Source: Cellvibrio polysaccharolyticus
Lineage (GTDB): Bacteria; Pseudomonadota; Gammaproteobacteria; Pseudomonadales; Cellvibrionaceae
Direction: 5' to 3'
DNA: 64,000 nt
Assembly: GCF_015182315.1 (NCBI RefSeq)
Contig: NZ_PRDL01000001.1
Location: 4,194,257 to 4,258,256, forward strand
Of this stretch, positions 34,793-43,560 are shown piece by piece. How positions within the stretch are numbered: the first letter of the stretch is position 1; each line of letters starts with the position of its first letter. Made by a program: the position numbers and the translations under genes. The notes under the pieces were generated by a model that ran no database searches, had not been told where the DNA came from, and saw nothing but the letters and a program-made list of their open reading frames with translations.

Positions 34793-35791
34793 TTAACGCA
34801 CCAGATTGGATAAGAGTGCCTTGTGGAAACGGTCCGGTGCCTGAATATGGGGGGAGTGGCCGAGGTCTTCGAAAACCACCAATTTGGCATCGGGAATCTG
34901 CTCGGCCGCAGTCTTGCCCAGCACTTTGTAATTGCCCAGCTGTGCTTGCAACTCTGGCGCGGCGGCGTCTTTGCCGAGTGCGGTGTTATCCAGCTCGCCA
35001 ATCAGCAACAGTACCGGCATTTTCAACAGCGGAAATTCATAAAGCACCGGCTGCGACATAATCATGTCGGCGGTCAGCGCCGAATTCCAGGCCACCGCGT
35101 GTTTGCCGCGACCACGAAACATGCCCGCCTGCATTTCTACCCAGCGATCAAATTCCGGGCGCCATTCACCGGCGTAGTAGGTGTTCAGCTGATACTGGCG
35201 AATACCTTCAGCCGAGGTTTTCATCTCGCGCTCAAACCATTGGTCAACGCTGCGATAAGGAACGCCCAGCGCTTTCCAGTCTTCCAGACCAATCGGGTTT
35301 ACCATCACCAGCTGACGGGTTTGTTGCGGGTATTGCAGCGCAAACCGGGTCGCCAGCATGCCGCCCATGGAGTGCCCCATGACGGTCACGTCTTTAATAT
35401 CGAGCGAGTCCAGCAGCGCGCGGGTGTTGGCGGCGAGTTGTTGAAATGTGAATTGATAGGCATCCGGTTTGCTGGATTTGCAAAAGCCGACCTGATCCGG
35501 TGCGATTACCCGAAAACCGGCGCGGTGCAGTTCAGCAATACTGCCTTCCCAAGTGGCGGCGCAGAAGTTTTTGCCATGAAACAGCACCACCGTGGCCCCG
35601 TTGGGCTTTTCCGGCTGAATGTCCATGTAGGCCATTTCCAGCGCCTGTTGCTGAGATTCAAAGGCAAAGGTTTTTACCTCGAACGGGTAATCAAACCCCT
35701 CAAGACGGGAACCATAGGTAACCGGCTCCTCCTGGGCGAAAGCCCGACAGCACAAGCTCAGCAACAACAAACAACCAACACGGAACAACAT
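34793..35791 (-). CDS. Secreted alpha/beta hydrolase
   Basis: 332 residues. Signal peptide (LLLLSLCCRAFAQ), then an alpha/beta hydrolase fold: oxyanion loop VVLFHGKNFCAATW, nucleophile elbow VMGHSMGGMLATR, acid in GELDNTALG, and His in LGHSPHIQAPDRF. The ATG at 35791 follows GGGAGGAG. The substrate is unknown; a periplasmic esterase or lactonase would fit. Family A repeat copy 2 lies just beyond its stop. Confidence 0.85.
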   Translation of the reverse strand: MLFRVGCLLLLSLCCRAFAQEEPVTYGSRLEGFDYPFEVKTFAFESQQQALEMAYMDIQPEKPNGATVVLFHGKNFCAATWEGSIAELHRAGFRVIAPDQVGFCKSSKPDAYQFTFQQLAANTRALLDSLDIKDVTVMGHSMGGMLATRFALQYPQQTRQLVMVNPIGLEDWKALGVPYRSVDQWFEREMKTSAEGIRQYQLNTYYAGEWRPEFDRWVEMQAGMFRGRGKHAVAWNSALTADMIMSQPVLYEFPLLKMPVLLLIGELDNTALGKDAAAPELQAQLGNYKVLGKTAAEQIPDAKLVVFEDLGHSPHIQAPDRFHKALLSNLVR

Positions 35792-36052
35792 ATTCTCCTC
35801 CCAGGTAAATGATCGGTTTACATCATAAATAAAAATAGTCGGTTTGCGGCGACCACACGACAAACAAAGATAAGGGCGACACCAATTATCAGATTTGCTG
35901 ATGATCAGAATAAAAATACTGGATTGGACTTATTTCTACTGCCTCATCATCATGCACCCATTCGAAACGGCTCACCGCTTTCGAACCGAGCAAATTTCCC
36001 CACGCGAGCCGGCAAATCAGCCTGGTGCATCGCGACCACTTAAGGAATTTCC

Positions 36053-37168
36053 ATGTCTGCTTTATTTACCCCTTTCACCCTGAAAGACGTCACCCTGCGC
36101 AACCGCATCGCTGTACCGCCCATGTGCCAGTACAAAGCGGTAGATGGTTTTACCAACGAATGGCATCAGGTGCACTATCCGTCTATCGCTCGTGGCGGTG
36201 CCGGGCTGGTGATTGTAGAAGCTACCGCGGTTTCCCCCGAAGGTCGCATCACCCCGGATTGCACCGGCTTGTGGAATGACCAGCAAGCAGAAGGCATGGC
36301 GACGATTGCAGCCGGTATCAAAGCAGCAGGTTCTGTACCAGGTATTCAAATCGCCCACGCCGGCCGCAAAGCCAGCGCCAATAATCCCTGGGAAGGTGAC
36401 GACCATATTGCCGAAGGCGATGCCCGCGGCTGGCAAACCATCGCGCCTTCTGCCATCGCCTTTGGTAACGATCTGGGCAAAGTGCCCACCGCCATGACGC
36501 TGGATGATATTGCCCGCGTTCAGGCAGATTTTGTGGCCGCCGCCCGCCGCGCCCGCGACGCCGGTTTTGAATGGCTGGAATTGCATTTTGCTCACGGCTA
36601 TCTGGCGCAAAGTTTCTTTTCACCACACAGCAACCAACGTGATGATCAGTATGGCGGCAGCTTCGAAAATCGCAGCCGCTTTTTGCTGGAAACTCTTGCT
36701 GCTGTGCGCGAAGTTTGGCCGGAAAATCTGCCACTGACCGCCCGCTTTGGTGTTATTGAATACGATGGTCGCGATGAAGAAACACTGAGTGAGTCCATCG
36801 CGCTGGTGCGCAAGATGCGCGAAGCGGGTTTGGATATGCTGAACGTGAGTGTGAACTTTGTGATTCCGGATGTGAATATTCCCTGGGCAACACCGGCGTT
36901 TCTGGCGCCGATTGCCGAGCGTGTCAGCCGCGAAGCCGGTTTGCCCGTCGCTGCATCATGGGGCATTGATGATCCACAGCTTGCCGAACGTGTGGTGGCA
37001 GATGGCCAAATGGATCTGGTGATGATCGGCCGCGCCAACCTCGCCAACCCACATTACGTGTACCATCTGGCGCAAGTACTCGGCGTGAACCGCCCCGACT
37101 GGGTACTGCCTTCATCCTACGCCCATTGGCTGGAACGCTATCGCGGTGCTGCACGTTCAACGAAATAA
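36053..37168 (+). CDS. xenA: Old Yellow Enzyme-type ene reductase, XenA-like
   Basis: 371-residue FMN-dependent NADPH:enone reductase. From memory it is very similar to Pseudomonas putida XenA and to YqjM: LFTPFTLKDVTLRNRIAVPP, the redox-tuning Cys in MCQYKAVDG, WHQVHY, IQIAHAGRKAS, FAHGYLAQSFFSPHSN and YGGSFENRSRF. The C-terminal AHWLERYR, which caps the partner subunit, is present. Substrates are unsaturated carbonyls, nitroesters and similar electrophiles. It stands alone; the 261-bp upstream gap shared with the hydrolase gene has no distinct signals. Confidence 0.94.
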   Translation: MSALFTPFTLKDVTLRNRIAVPPMCQYKAVDGFTNEWHQVHYPSIARGGAGLVIVEATAVSPEGRITPDCTGLWNDQQAEGMATIAAGIKAAGSVPGIQIAHAGRKASANNPWEGDDHIAEGDARGWQTIAPSAIAFGNDLGKVPTAMTLDDIARVQADFVAAARRARDAGFEWLELHFAHGYLAQSFFSPHSNQRDDQYGGSFENRSRFLLETLAAVREVWPENLPLTARFGVIEYDGRDEETLSESIALVRKMREAGLDMLNVSVNFVIPDVNIPWATPAFLAPIAERVSREAGLPVAASWGIDDPQLAERVVADGQMDLVMIGRANLANPHYVYHLAQVLGVNRPDWVLPSSYAHWLERYRGAARSTK

Positions 37169-37243
37169 CCATTTCACAAGTACGGCCAAACCTGCACGCC
37201 GGATAAGTGAAGCATCTTTCTGTCCAAGCTATTTATATTTAAG

Positions 37244-37450
37244 AGGTGCCATTCTGTCCGTTTGTCATCAGGATGTTTGTTCCAAAAACGCATGACAAAT
37301 TGGCAGGATAGCCAATTTGCACAGCGAAGCTGCCCGCAGGGTGAGCCACATGGAAGTGGCGAATGCATCTTCCCTGTAGCTCCGACGAGTCATCCCTCGC
37401 CGGGCGCCCCTGACTGACGGTTTTGAAACACAGACCCTAACGCCAACTCG
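37244..37450. repeat. Structured dispersed repeat, family B copy 2
   Basis: Shares with 31576-31817 the AGGTGCCATTCT start and a core of about 110 bp (37279-37391). The first hairpin is CAAATTGGC-AGGATA-GCCAATTTG, perfect here and kept in copy 1 by a G-U pair. The outer arms are much degraded. It occupies the convergent gap between xenA and the LysR gene. Confidence 0.82.
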
Positions 37451-37463
37451 TATTGTGCCTTTC

Positions 37464-38372
37464 TTATAAGCAGGGCCGCAGGCAAATTTGAAATAGCAAA
37501 TCACGCAACCAGCGATGTGCACTGTCGCGGTGCGTGCGTTCATGCCAAACGGCACTGTTGGTGAAACCGGGAATCGGGATGGGTGGCTCAAGTACTGCCA
37601 GCCCCTGAATACCCTTGACCAGCCGCGAGGGCAATACCGCAATCATATCGCTTGCGCGCAAGATGTCTGGCAGCACGGCAAAACTCTGCACTGAAAGCGT
37701 TACCTGCCGCTGCAAACCGAAAGGTTGCAGCGCTTCATCCGTCACACCGTAAAAACCGCCACCGGTATAGGAACCGAGTGCATGGTCCATCGCGCAAAAT
37801 TGTTCAGGCGTGATCGGCCATTGTTGCACCACCGGATGCGTCTCCCGCACCACGCATACATAGCGCTCTTCGTATAAAGAACGGGCGTGCATTTCCGGTG
37901 GCGAATTTTCCGGAGAGATCAACGCAAGGTCTATTTCGCCGCGCTCCAGTTGTTGTTGCAACGAGCTATCACGAATCGCCACCAGCGATACCCGGATTTG
38001 CGGTGCATGTTGTTTTAGCAGCGCAATAAAAGGAACGGCTACCGCGCGAAAAGCATAATCCGTTGCAGCGATGGTATAAGTAAGCCGCGCTGAAGCAGGA
38101 TCGAAAATAGCAGGTTGAATCAATTCTGAAATTTCACAAATAACCTGACGCACCGGTGCAGTTAATGCCTCTGCACGCGGGGTGGGAATCATGCCGTGGC
38201 GGGAGCGTACAAATAACGGGTCATCGAAGGTTTCGCGCAATCTTGTTAACATGCCACTCATCGCCGGCTGGGTAACCCCCAACTTTGCCGCTGCCCGTGT
38301 TACATTGCGCTCGTCCAGCAATGCCTCAAGCGCTTTTAACAAATTGAGATCCAGACTTTTAATATCTTTCAT
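37464..38372 (-). CDS. LysR-family transcriptional regulator
   Basis: 302 residues. The HTH domain reads LDLNLLKALEALLDERNVTRAAAKLGVTQPAMSGMLTRLRETFDD..PLFVR, of the NodD/LinR-like branch with GMIPTPRA after it. The effector domain follows. The ATG at 38372 is chosen over an upstream frame extension. It is convergent with xenA and divergent from the FKBP gene; the target is not evident. Confidence 0.87.
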   Translation of the reverse strand: MKDIKSLDLNLLKALEALLDERNVTRAAAKLGVTQPAMSGMLTRLRETFDDPLFVRSRHGMIPTPRAEALTAPVRQVICEISELIQPAIFDPASARLTYTIAATDYAFRAVAVPFIALLKQHAPQIRVSLVAIRDSSLQQQLERGEIDLALISPENSPPEMHARSLYEERYVCVVRETHPVVQQWPITPEQFCAMDHALGSYTGGGFYGVTDEALQPFGLQRQVTLSVQSFAVLPDILRASDMIAVLPSRLVKGIQGLAVLEPPIPIPGFTNSAVWHERTHRDSAHRWLRDLLFQICLRPCL

Positions 38373-38467
38373 GGTGATAATCTTTAGTGGCAGCGCCAAC
38401 AAAAATGGATATCGTTTATTCTATACCGATACCGGTTATAGCGTGAGAGAACGGAACAGAAAGACAG

Positions 38468-38896
38468 ATGCGTGATAAAAAATTGAACAAGGGCTCTTCA
38501 GGCCAAAATCGTAAAGCCAGTGGCGACTACCTGGAAAAATTCCGGCAAAAGCCGGGCGTGGAAGAAACCGCATCCGGTTTGTTATATCGGGTGGTTGAAG
38601 AAGGTGATGGTTTATCACCGCTGCCAGGCGATACGGTAGTGGTGCATCAGCGGATTTCCAGTGTGAATGGCAAGATGATTGCCGACACCTACAAGACCGG
38701 CTTCCCTGACGAATTTACTATGAAGGAAGCCATCCCCGGCATTCGCGAAGGTTTGCAACTCGCCCGCCAGGGCGGCCGTTATGAATTTGTCATACCGCCA
38801 GAACTGGCTTGGGGAAAGCGCGGCGTGGGCGATAAAATTGGCCCCAATGCCGTGCTGGTTTTTGATGTGCGGCTGGTGAATGTGAAGCCGGGTTAA
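38468..38896 (+). CDS. FKBP-type peptidyl-prolyl isomerase, cytoplasmic
   Basis: 142 residues without a signal peptide. The FKBP fold is shown by GDTVVVHQRISSVNGKMIADTY, FTMKEAIPGIREGLQLARQGGRYEFVIPPELAWG and NAVLVFDVRLVNV. The N-terminal 35 residues are basic (MRDKKLNKGSSGQNRK). It resembles the C-terminal half of FkpA/Mip proteins without the dimerisation domain. Its targets are unknown. Confidence 0.88.
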   Translation: MRDKKLNKGSSGQNRKASGDYLEKFRQKPGVEETASGLLYRVVEEGDGLSPLPGDTVVVHQRISSVNGKMIADTYKTGFPDEFTMKEAIPGIREGLQLARQGGRYEFVIPPELAWGKRGVGDKIGPNAVLVFDVRLVNVKPG

Positions 38897-38956
38897 GAGA
38901 TATCAACCGAATAAAGTCCGGCAGCCTGTTGTTTATCTACTTCGCCGCCGGCAATG

Positions 38957-38998
38957 AAAATAACCGCCGTCAATATAAATTGGCGGCGGTTATTTTTT
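38957..38998. terminator. Bidirectional terminator between the FKBP gene and the Roadblock operon
   Basis: AAAA-TAACCGCCG ... CGGCGGTTA-TTTTTT, a 9-10 bp stem with A/T runs on both sides. It reaches the stop codon of the last Roadblock gene. Confidence 0.85.
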
Positions 38999-39359
38999 AT
39001 ATTCTCTGCAAGGTTTTTTCCAGGTCAGCGGTTTTGCGCCGCGCCAGCGCGAGGTTGGAATTTTTCTTGTCCAGTACCAGATAAATAAATAAACCATCGT
39101 TGGAGACACTGGGGCGAATAATGTGCAACTGTTCACTGAGCGTGATTAATATATCTTCAATACCACCGTTAATATTTAATGTCTTCATGGTTTTCAATTT
39201 TGCTTTCACAACTTCACTGTTGCCGGCAGCAGCCAGTTCCAGATCCACCCCGGAACCGGCCGACGACAACAACATGCCGGTGGTGTAATCCACAATAGCG
39301 CACCCCAGGGCGCCATCAATTTCCATCAAACTTTTGGTAACTTCATCCAGACTGCTCAT
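38997..39359 (-). CDS. Roadblock/LC7-domain protein (second copy)
   Basis: 120 residues, a single Roadblock/LC7 fold (LDEVTKSLMEIDGALGCAIVDYTTGMLLSSAG ... HIIRPSVSNDGLFIYLVLDKKNSNLALARRKTADLEKTL). Such proteins (MglB, CvnB, RLC7) bind small GTPases as activators or scaffolds. It is the last gene of the BLUF-like/GTPase/Roadblock operon, 51 bp after the first Roadblock gene. It differs clearly from that paralogue, so a heterodimer is possible. Confidence 0.85.
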   Translation of the reverse strand: MSSLDEVTKSLMEIDGALGCAIVDYTTGMLLSSAGSGVDLELAAAGNSEVVKAKLKTMKTLNINGGIEDILITLSEQLHIIRPSVSNDGLFIYLVLDKKNSNLALARRKTADLEKTLQRI

Positions 39360-39410
39360 AGCACGCTCCCTAACATTAAAGTAACCGGCGTTGCGAGCCG
39401 GCAGTGATTA

Positions 39411-39791
39411 TTAACCCATTTCCTTCGCCAGGCGGTTAATCAATAATCGCAGGCTGGCGATATTGAGCGATTCCCGCGCTGACATGACCAGGACATAATC
39501 GCGGCCCGACAGCGTCAGTGCGACAAAAGCAACATTGCCCTGCTCCGCTTCAATAAAGGTAATTTTGAAACCTTTGCCCAATATTTGCCGCGTTACCGCG
39601 TTGCTAACCGAGTGCAAGGTGCTGGCGGCGGCAGATAGTGTGTCCTCGGCAAAATGTTCAGCGCCCTGATTGATGCTATACACAGGAAAGCCATCGGTTG
39701 TGGCCAGCGCAATCACTTCTATCGCATCGTTTTCTGCATAACGGGCAAACAGCGGCTGCAATCGGTTACGAAGATCAGCATCAGATGACAT
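39411..39791 (-). CDS. Roadblock/LC7-domain protein (first copy)
   Basis: 126 residues. Roadblock/LC7 features: VIALATTDGFPVYSINQGAEHFAEDTLSAAASTLHSVS, then GKGFKITFIEAEQGNVAFVALTLSGRDYVLVMSA and the amphipathic C-terminal helix. It starts inside the end of the GTPase gene (11-bp overlap), indicating translational coupling and probably a direct complex. It resembles CvnB of actinobacterial conservons in position and fold. Confidence 0.86.
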   Translation of the reverse strand: MSSDADLRNRLQPLFARYAENDAIEVIALATTDGFPVYSINQGAEHFAEDTLSAAASTLHSVSNAVTRQILGKGFKITFIEAEQGNVAFVALTLSGRDYVLVMSARESLNIASLRLLINRLAKEMG

Positions 39792-40353
39792 GTAATTTTT
39801 CCTCAAAATCTTCAGCCGGGTTTTGCAACGAATCGAACAGAGATAACAACATCAATGACGATTCCACATCTCGCGGATCAACCGGCACAACCGGCGCCTG
39901 TAACTGATGGTCATCCAGCGTGTATTGAATGGAATCCAGCAAAAGATTGATATCGTCATCACTGGCCGCCTCGTCACAGTGGGTCAGCCCGATAACCAGC
40001 GGTAAATCTTTTTTCGTGGCGAAAAAGTAATCCAGAATTTCATGCAAAACATGAATTTTGGCATCATCGTTAAACCGGACCAGCACCAATAACCCCCACA
40101 GACCGCGGCGCACCATCTCCCACAGCATTTGAAAACGCTGCTGCCCAGGCAAACCATAGATGCCCAGCGCAATATGATCCGCCAACATCAGCCGGCCGTA
40201 ATCAATTCCTACGGTGGTGTATTCCTTGCCGATATCGACACTGGATTTAGCCTCGGTGGCGAAGGGAGAAATTTCGCTGATCGTATGGATAAATTGCGTT
40301 TTACCGGCACCCACCTCGCCAACCACCGCCAGTTTTTGATAGATCATTTCCAT
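39781..40353 (-). CDS. CvnD/MglA-like small GTPase
   Basis: 190 residues. G1 P-loop GEVGAGKTQFIHTISE; then ATEAKSSVDIGKEYTTVGIDYGRLML, as in conservon CvnD GTPases; G3 IYGLPGQQRFQMLWEMVRRG without the usual Asp, as in MglA/CvnD proteins; G4 GLTHCDEA instead of NKxD. The family works with Roadblock partners in polarity or signalling. It begins 3 bp after the BLUF-like gene and overlaps the next gene, so all four genes are one unit. Confidence 0.85.
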   Translation of the reverse strand: MEMIYQKLAVVGEVGAGKTQFIHTISEISPFATEAKSSVDIGKEYTTVGIDYGRLMLADHIALGIYGLPGQQRFQMLWEMVRRGLWGLLVLVRFNDDAKIHVLHEILDYFFATKKDLPLVIGLTHCDEAASDDDINLLLDSIQYTLDDHQLQAPVVPVDPRDVESSLMLLSLFDSLQNPAEDFEEKLHVI

Positions 40354-40356
40354 GAT

Positions 40357-41184
40357 TCAATGCATTCCCCGGTCTGTTCTTGCATGAATAAATTTACGCA
40401 ATGCCTGGCTGAATAATGATCCGGTAGACACGGGGGTGGGCGCTGTATGTTCTTGCAGAGTCGGCAGAGACGCAGGCTGCTGAGCCGGGGAAATTTCCAG
40501 TACATGAATATGGTCAAGCAGTTGCAATTGCTCAACCAGTTTTTCTTCACTGCTAAACAGTTCCATGTCCAGTAACCGCTGGTAGCCAATTTTTCGGCCA
40601 ATAAGACGAGGGCAGAGTTTGATAAGGTCGGCGGTTAACCGCAGTTGCGTGGGGCGCGGCCAGGCTTTCATTGACAAAGCCATTTTCCGGTAACGCGTGC
40701 CGTCATCAGCAATCGCTACCGGAACCGCGATGTGGATATTTTCCTGGTTGCGGGAGGGGAAAAACTCTGCCAGTCGGCTTTTATCTTTTTCCTGTTGAAT
40801 CAACCATTGGCTTTTCAGCGCATCATGTAATTTTTCAAGAAAACCGGCGTGGTCGCCGTGCCCTTCATTTAATAATTTGATCGTCCAACGGTTGAAGAGA
40901 GGCCGGGCAATTTCGCGATTGAGAATAACACTGACCGATGAAAGGCGCGGATCGCGGCTCATACGGTAAACATATTTAGCCAACTCCCCCGACTCGCCTT
41001 CCAGCACCTGGAACGAGGTATTGTGATGCACAAGAAATGCACCATGAATACGGTGTTCCTTATTGTAGATGCGCGCCGAGTCAAACAGATGATAAATACG
41101 CTCGGCGTATTCACTGTCATCCATGTTACCGGGCAAGGTTGCCAGAAAAGCAATTCTCCTGGTCAAAATGAAATCCTTCTTCAT
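40357..41184 (-). CDS. BLUF-like sensor protein with unknown C-terminal domain
   Basis: 275 residues. Residues about 9-100 align with BLUF flavin photoreceptors: RRIAFLATL, FDSARIYNKEHRIHGAFLVHHNTSFQVLEGE, MSRDPRLSSVSVIL and RPLFNRWTI. The flavin-contacting Asn (N41) and Gln (Q59) are kept, but the photoactive Tyr is Phe (F13). Residues 105-275 are not recognised (APVAIADDGTRYRKMALSMKAW-like segment, Pro-rich end). The ATG at 41184 is chosen because it puts the BLUF first strand near the N-terminus. First gene of the GTPase/Roadblock operon, so probably its input or scaffold. Confidence 0.75.
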   Translation of the reverse strand: MKKDFILTRRIAFLATLPGNMDDSEYAERIYHLFDSARIYNKEHRIHGAFLVHHNTSFQVLEGESGELAKYVYRMSRDPRLSSVSVILNREIARPLFNRWTIKLLNEGHGDHAGFLEKLHDALKSQWLIQQEKDKSRLAEFFPSRNQENIHIAVPVAIADDGTRYRKMALSMKAWPRPTQLRLTADLIKLCPRLIGRKIGYQRLLDMELFSSEEKLVEQLQLLDHIHVLEISPAQQPASLPTLQEHTAPTPVSTGSLFSQALRKFIHARTDRGMH

Positions 41185-41415
41185 ACAAACGCGGATGAAG
41201 CAAGGCAAAGGGCCATGCGTATTACGCAAGATTAAGCCCGGTTTCGTATAACTGCAAATTGCTCTTATGCGAGTTTTTTATAAAAAAGGGGAAGGTGCAA
41301 ACTACCACTACGGAAAAGGATTGTTTTAGTCACATATCGACCGATTTATGCAATTTGGGGAAATTTCGACGCCACAATTTTTGTAAAGACTTTATTTGTA
41401 AAACGCATTTATAAA

Positions 41416-41446
41416 ATCACCCGACGCAGACTTTGCATCGGGTGAT
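41416..41446 (-). terminator. Terminator after the GH154 gene
   Basis: ATCACCCGA ... TCGGGTGAT, a 9-bp perfect stem with a 13-base loop, followed on the minus strand by a short T-rich stretch. The remaining 41185-41415 is AT-rich and presumably holds the promoter of the BLUF-like operon. Confidence 0.7.
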
Positions 41447-41465
41447 CAGGTTTACGGCAATATTT

Positions 41466-43514
41466 TTATTCAAAGCGGATTTTTTTTCTGGCTCCGTCGT
41501 TAAAAGCAACATCAATATGTTTAGCTTCAACGTTTACAGACTTGACCGGCATCAACTCTTCATCCGACCAGGTTTCACCGGATTTTTTCCACAGCATCAA
41601 GGTGGCATAGGTTACCGGGCTTTCAGCAGATTTTTTCAAACGATGCTGCACATTAATAACAGCGCTTTTTTCACTGGCGGGGTGCAAGCCGATAGTATTC
41701 AACGTTTCTATTTTATCCCAGCCGGATAGCGACACTAACGCCAACTGATACTCGCCATTATCAATCAACTGTACCTCATGGTTATTGACCTTGCGGCTGG
41801 ACTTGCGAATGCCCTGCCCGTTATCCGGCAAGGCGTAATGCCCCAAACGAAAGTCGGTCTCTGTTTTACTGATATTTTGATCAATACGCAAAATTCCATT
41901 GGCCAGCGGAATATCCGCCAGATTGAAAGCAACCTGCTCATCGGTTTCCAACACCGCGCTACGGTAATAAATGCCGTTGTCGAACTTTTTGAAATCGAAT
42001 AAACGTAGCGCCTCCCAGACTCCCTGTTTATTTTTAACCAGGTAATTCATCGCGACTTCGCCGTTGCTGCCATCGGCCTGCCAGGGAAAAGCACTGTTGT
42101 AGGAAAGACGGTTATAGTTTTCGCTGCCGCGGAAGGCTTCCCAATTATCAATCACCTTCACATGGCACCAGGCGCGAACTTCCGATGCGCCGATATTCGG
42201 ATAGTTGGTAATCAGAATTTCCGAGCCAGGTTGAAATTTATTATGCACAGTGTTTTCCGCCAGTGACGTTTCCCATGCACCTTCGCTTTCTTTGACTGTC
42301 CAGAAGGCGTGATCAGCCGGAACCAGCAACGCGAGGAAAGCTTTCAAAGACCAGTAAGAACTGCCACGCACACTGTATTGTTGTACCGCAGGCGCAAAGC
42401 TGCCATAAAAACCCAGTGTGGGTACGCGGTCCTGAAGGAATTCAGGATGCTGCAGAAACTGCAACAGGTTGCCGGAAGAAATGCGACGCATCCAGCCGTA
42501 ATCAACCGGGTTTTTATCAACCAGCGCCATTAACGGGAAAGGTGTAATACTGGCAAAGCGATAGGCAATGCTGCGCCCCCACATAATCATCTCGCCATCA
42601 CGCGCAAACAGATAAGGATAGTTGTCGTTAATCTCGCGAAAGTTGGCAACCAGTTTTTCGGCAATTTTCGGGTAGTGTTCATTCCCAAAAAAGTCAGCCC
42701 ACATAACACCGTACATTTGAAACGCCCACATGCTGTAATAATCGTACGCGGGGTTATCGTTATACCAGCCTTCGCCACGGTAGTGATCCAGTGACAGATT
42801 CAGATATTCTACCAGCAGGGTTTCATTAACCGGATAGCCCTGTTGTTTAAAAAAACTCAAAATATAAATATTAAAAAATTTCCAGTTGGACGGCACGGTC
42901 GGGCCATCGCCCCAGCTGAGCATCACCGCCGCCAGCGCATCGCGCTCCTCTTTGCTGAGCGGTTGCCAGAGAATTTCCGGTGCAACAAATAGCGAGATGG
43001 CTACCGCACCAAATTCCACCAGGTTTTGGTGAGTACCGGCATCTTTCTTGCGATGAGGAATAAAGGTATTGCTATCCGCCTGCGTCAACTTGACCAGATG
43101 GTGACGATAGTAATCGGCCACCTTGATATTGTTAATGGTCAGATCCGGGTTCTCACGCATCAACACGCTGGCAGCAAACAACGTGCGCGAAAGCCCCTCA
43201 AGCTTTTCGGTTACCGACGCAGGTTTGTCGGCTGGCCGCACTTCACCGGGAAATCGCGGGAACACCATTGAGTCATCAATAGATTGAATATGGCTGAACG
43301 CACCTTCCAGCAAATACAAGGCAGCATCTTTCCAATGCTCGCGGGTCATGCCCGTGTGCGGGCTCAACTCATAGTCCGGCTTCTCAATCACAAAAATATT
43401 ATTGTTGGTTGTTGCGGAGGATTTTTGTTGGGCGCTAACAGAAATTGCACTGCATAAAACACCGGCAAGCACGACTCCGGCGATACGACGAATATAAGGA
43501 AGGCGATTAGTCAT
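41466..43514 (-). CDS. DUF2264 protein, probable GH154 glycoside hydrolase
   Basis: 682 residues with a signal peptide ending SVSAQ. The DUF2264 fold (now CAZy GH154, with characterised beta-glucuronidases) is supported by LSRTLFAASVLMRENPDL, NWKFFNIYILSFFKQQGYP, YNDNPAYDYYSMWAFQMYGVMWADFF and MIMWGRSIAYRFASITPF, with conserved aromatic and acidic residues of an (alpha/alpha)6 barrel. The C-terminal part is beta-rich. It follows a GH105 gene by 46 bp. Together they fit depolymerisation of a uronic-acid glycan such as rhamnogalacturonan side chains; the exact substrate is inference. The ATG follows GGAAAGAATA. Confidence 0.82.
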   Translation of the reverse strand: MTNRLPYIRRIAGVVLAGVLCSAISVSAQQKSSATTNNNIFVIEKPDYELSPHTGMTREHWKDAALYLLEGAFSHIQSIDDSMVFPRFPGEVRPADKPASVTEKLEGLSRTLFAASVLMRENPDLTINNIKVADYYRHHLVKLTQADSNTFIPHRKKDAGTHQNLVEFGAVAISLFVAPEILWQPLSKEERDALAAVMLSWGDGPTVPSNWKFFNIYILSFFKQQGYPVNETLLVEYLNLSLDHYRGEGWYNDNPAYDYYSMWAFQMYGVMWADFFGNEHYPKIAEKLVANFREINDNYPYLFARDGEMIMWGRSIAYRFASITPFPLMALVDKNPVDYGWMRRISSGNLLQFLQHPEFLQDRVPTLGFYGSFAPAVQQYSVRGSSYWSLKAFLALLVPADHAFWTVKESEGAWETSLAENTVHNKFQPGSEILITNYPNIGASEVRAWCHVKVIDNWEAFRGSENYNRLSYNSAFPWQADGSNGEVAMNYLVKNKQGVWEALRLFDFKKFDNGIYYRSAVLETDEQVAFNLADIPLANGILRIDQNISKTETDFRLGHYALPDNGQGIRKSSRKVNNHEVQLIDNGEYQLALVSLSGWDKIETLNTIGLHPASEKSAVINVQHRLKKSAESPVTYATLMLWKKSGETWSDEELMPVKSVNVEAKHIDVAFNDGARKKIRFE

Positions 43515-43560
43515 TATTCTTTCCTGAATATAGCCCGGCCATTGCCGGGCTGAACAAGCA

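Noticed and set aside
34823..35812. 329-codon open frame opposite the alpha/beta hydrolase
   Set aside because: The opposite strand has a signal peptide, catalytic motifs and a strong ribosome binding site; this one has none.
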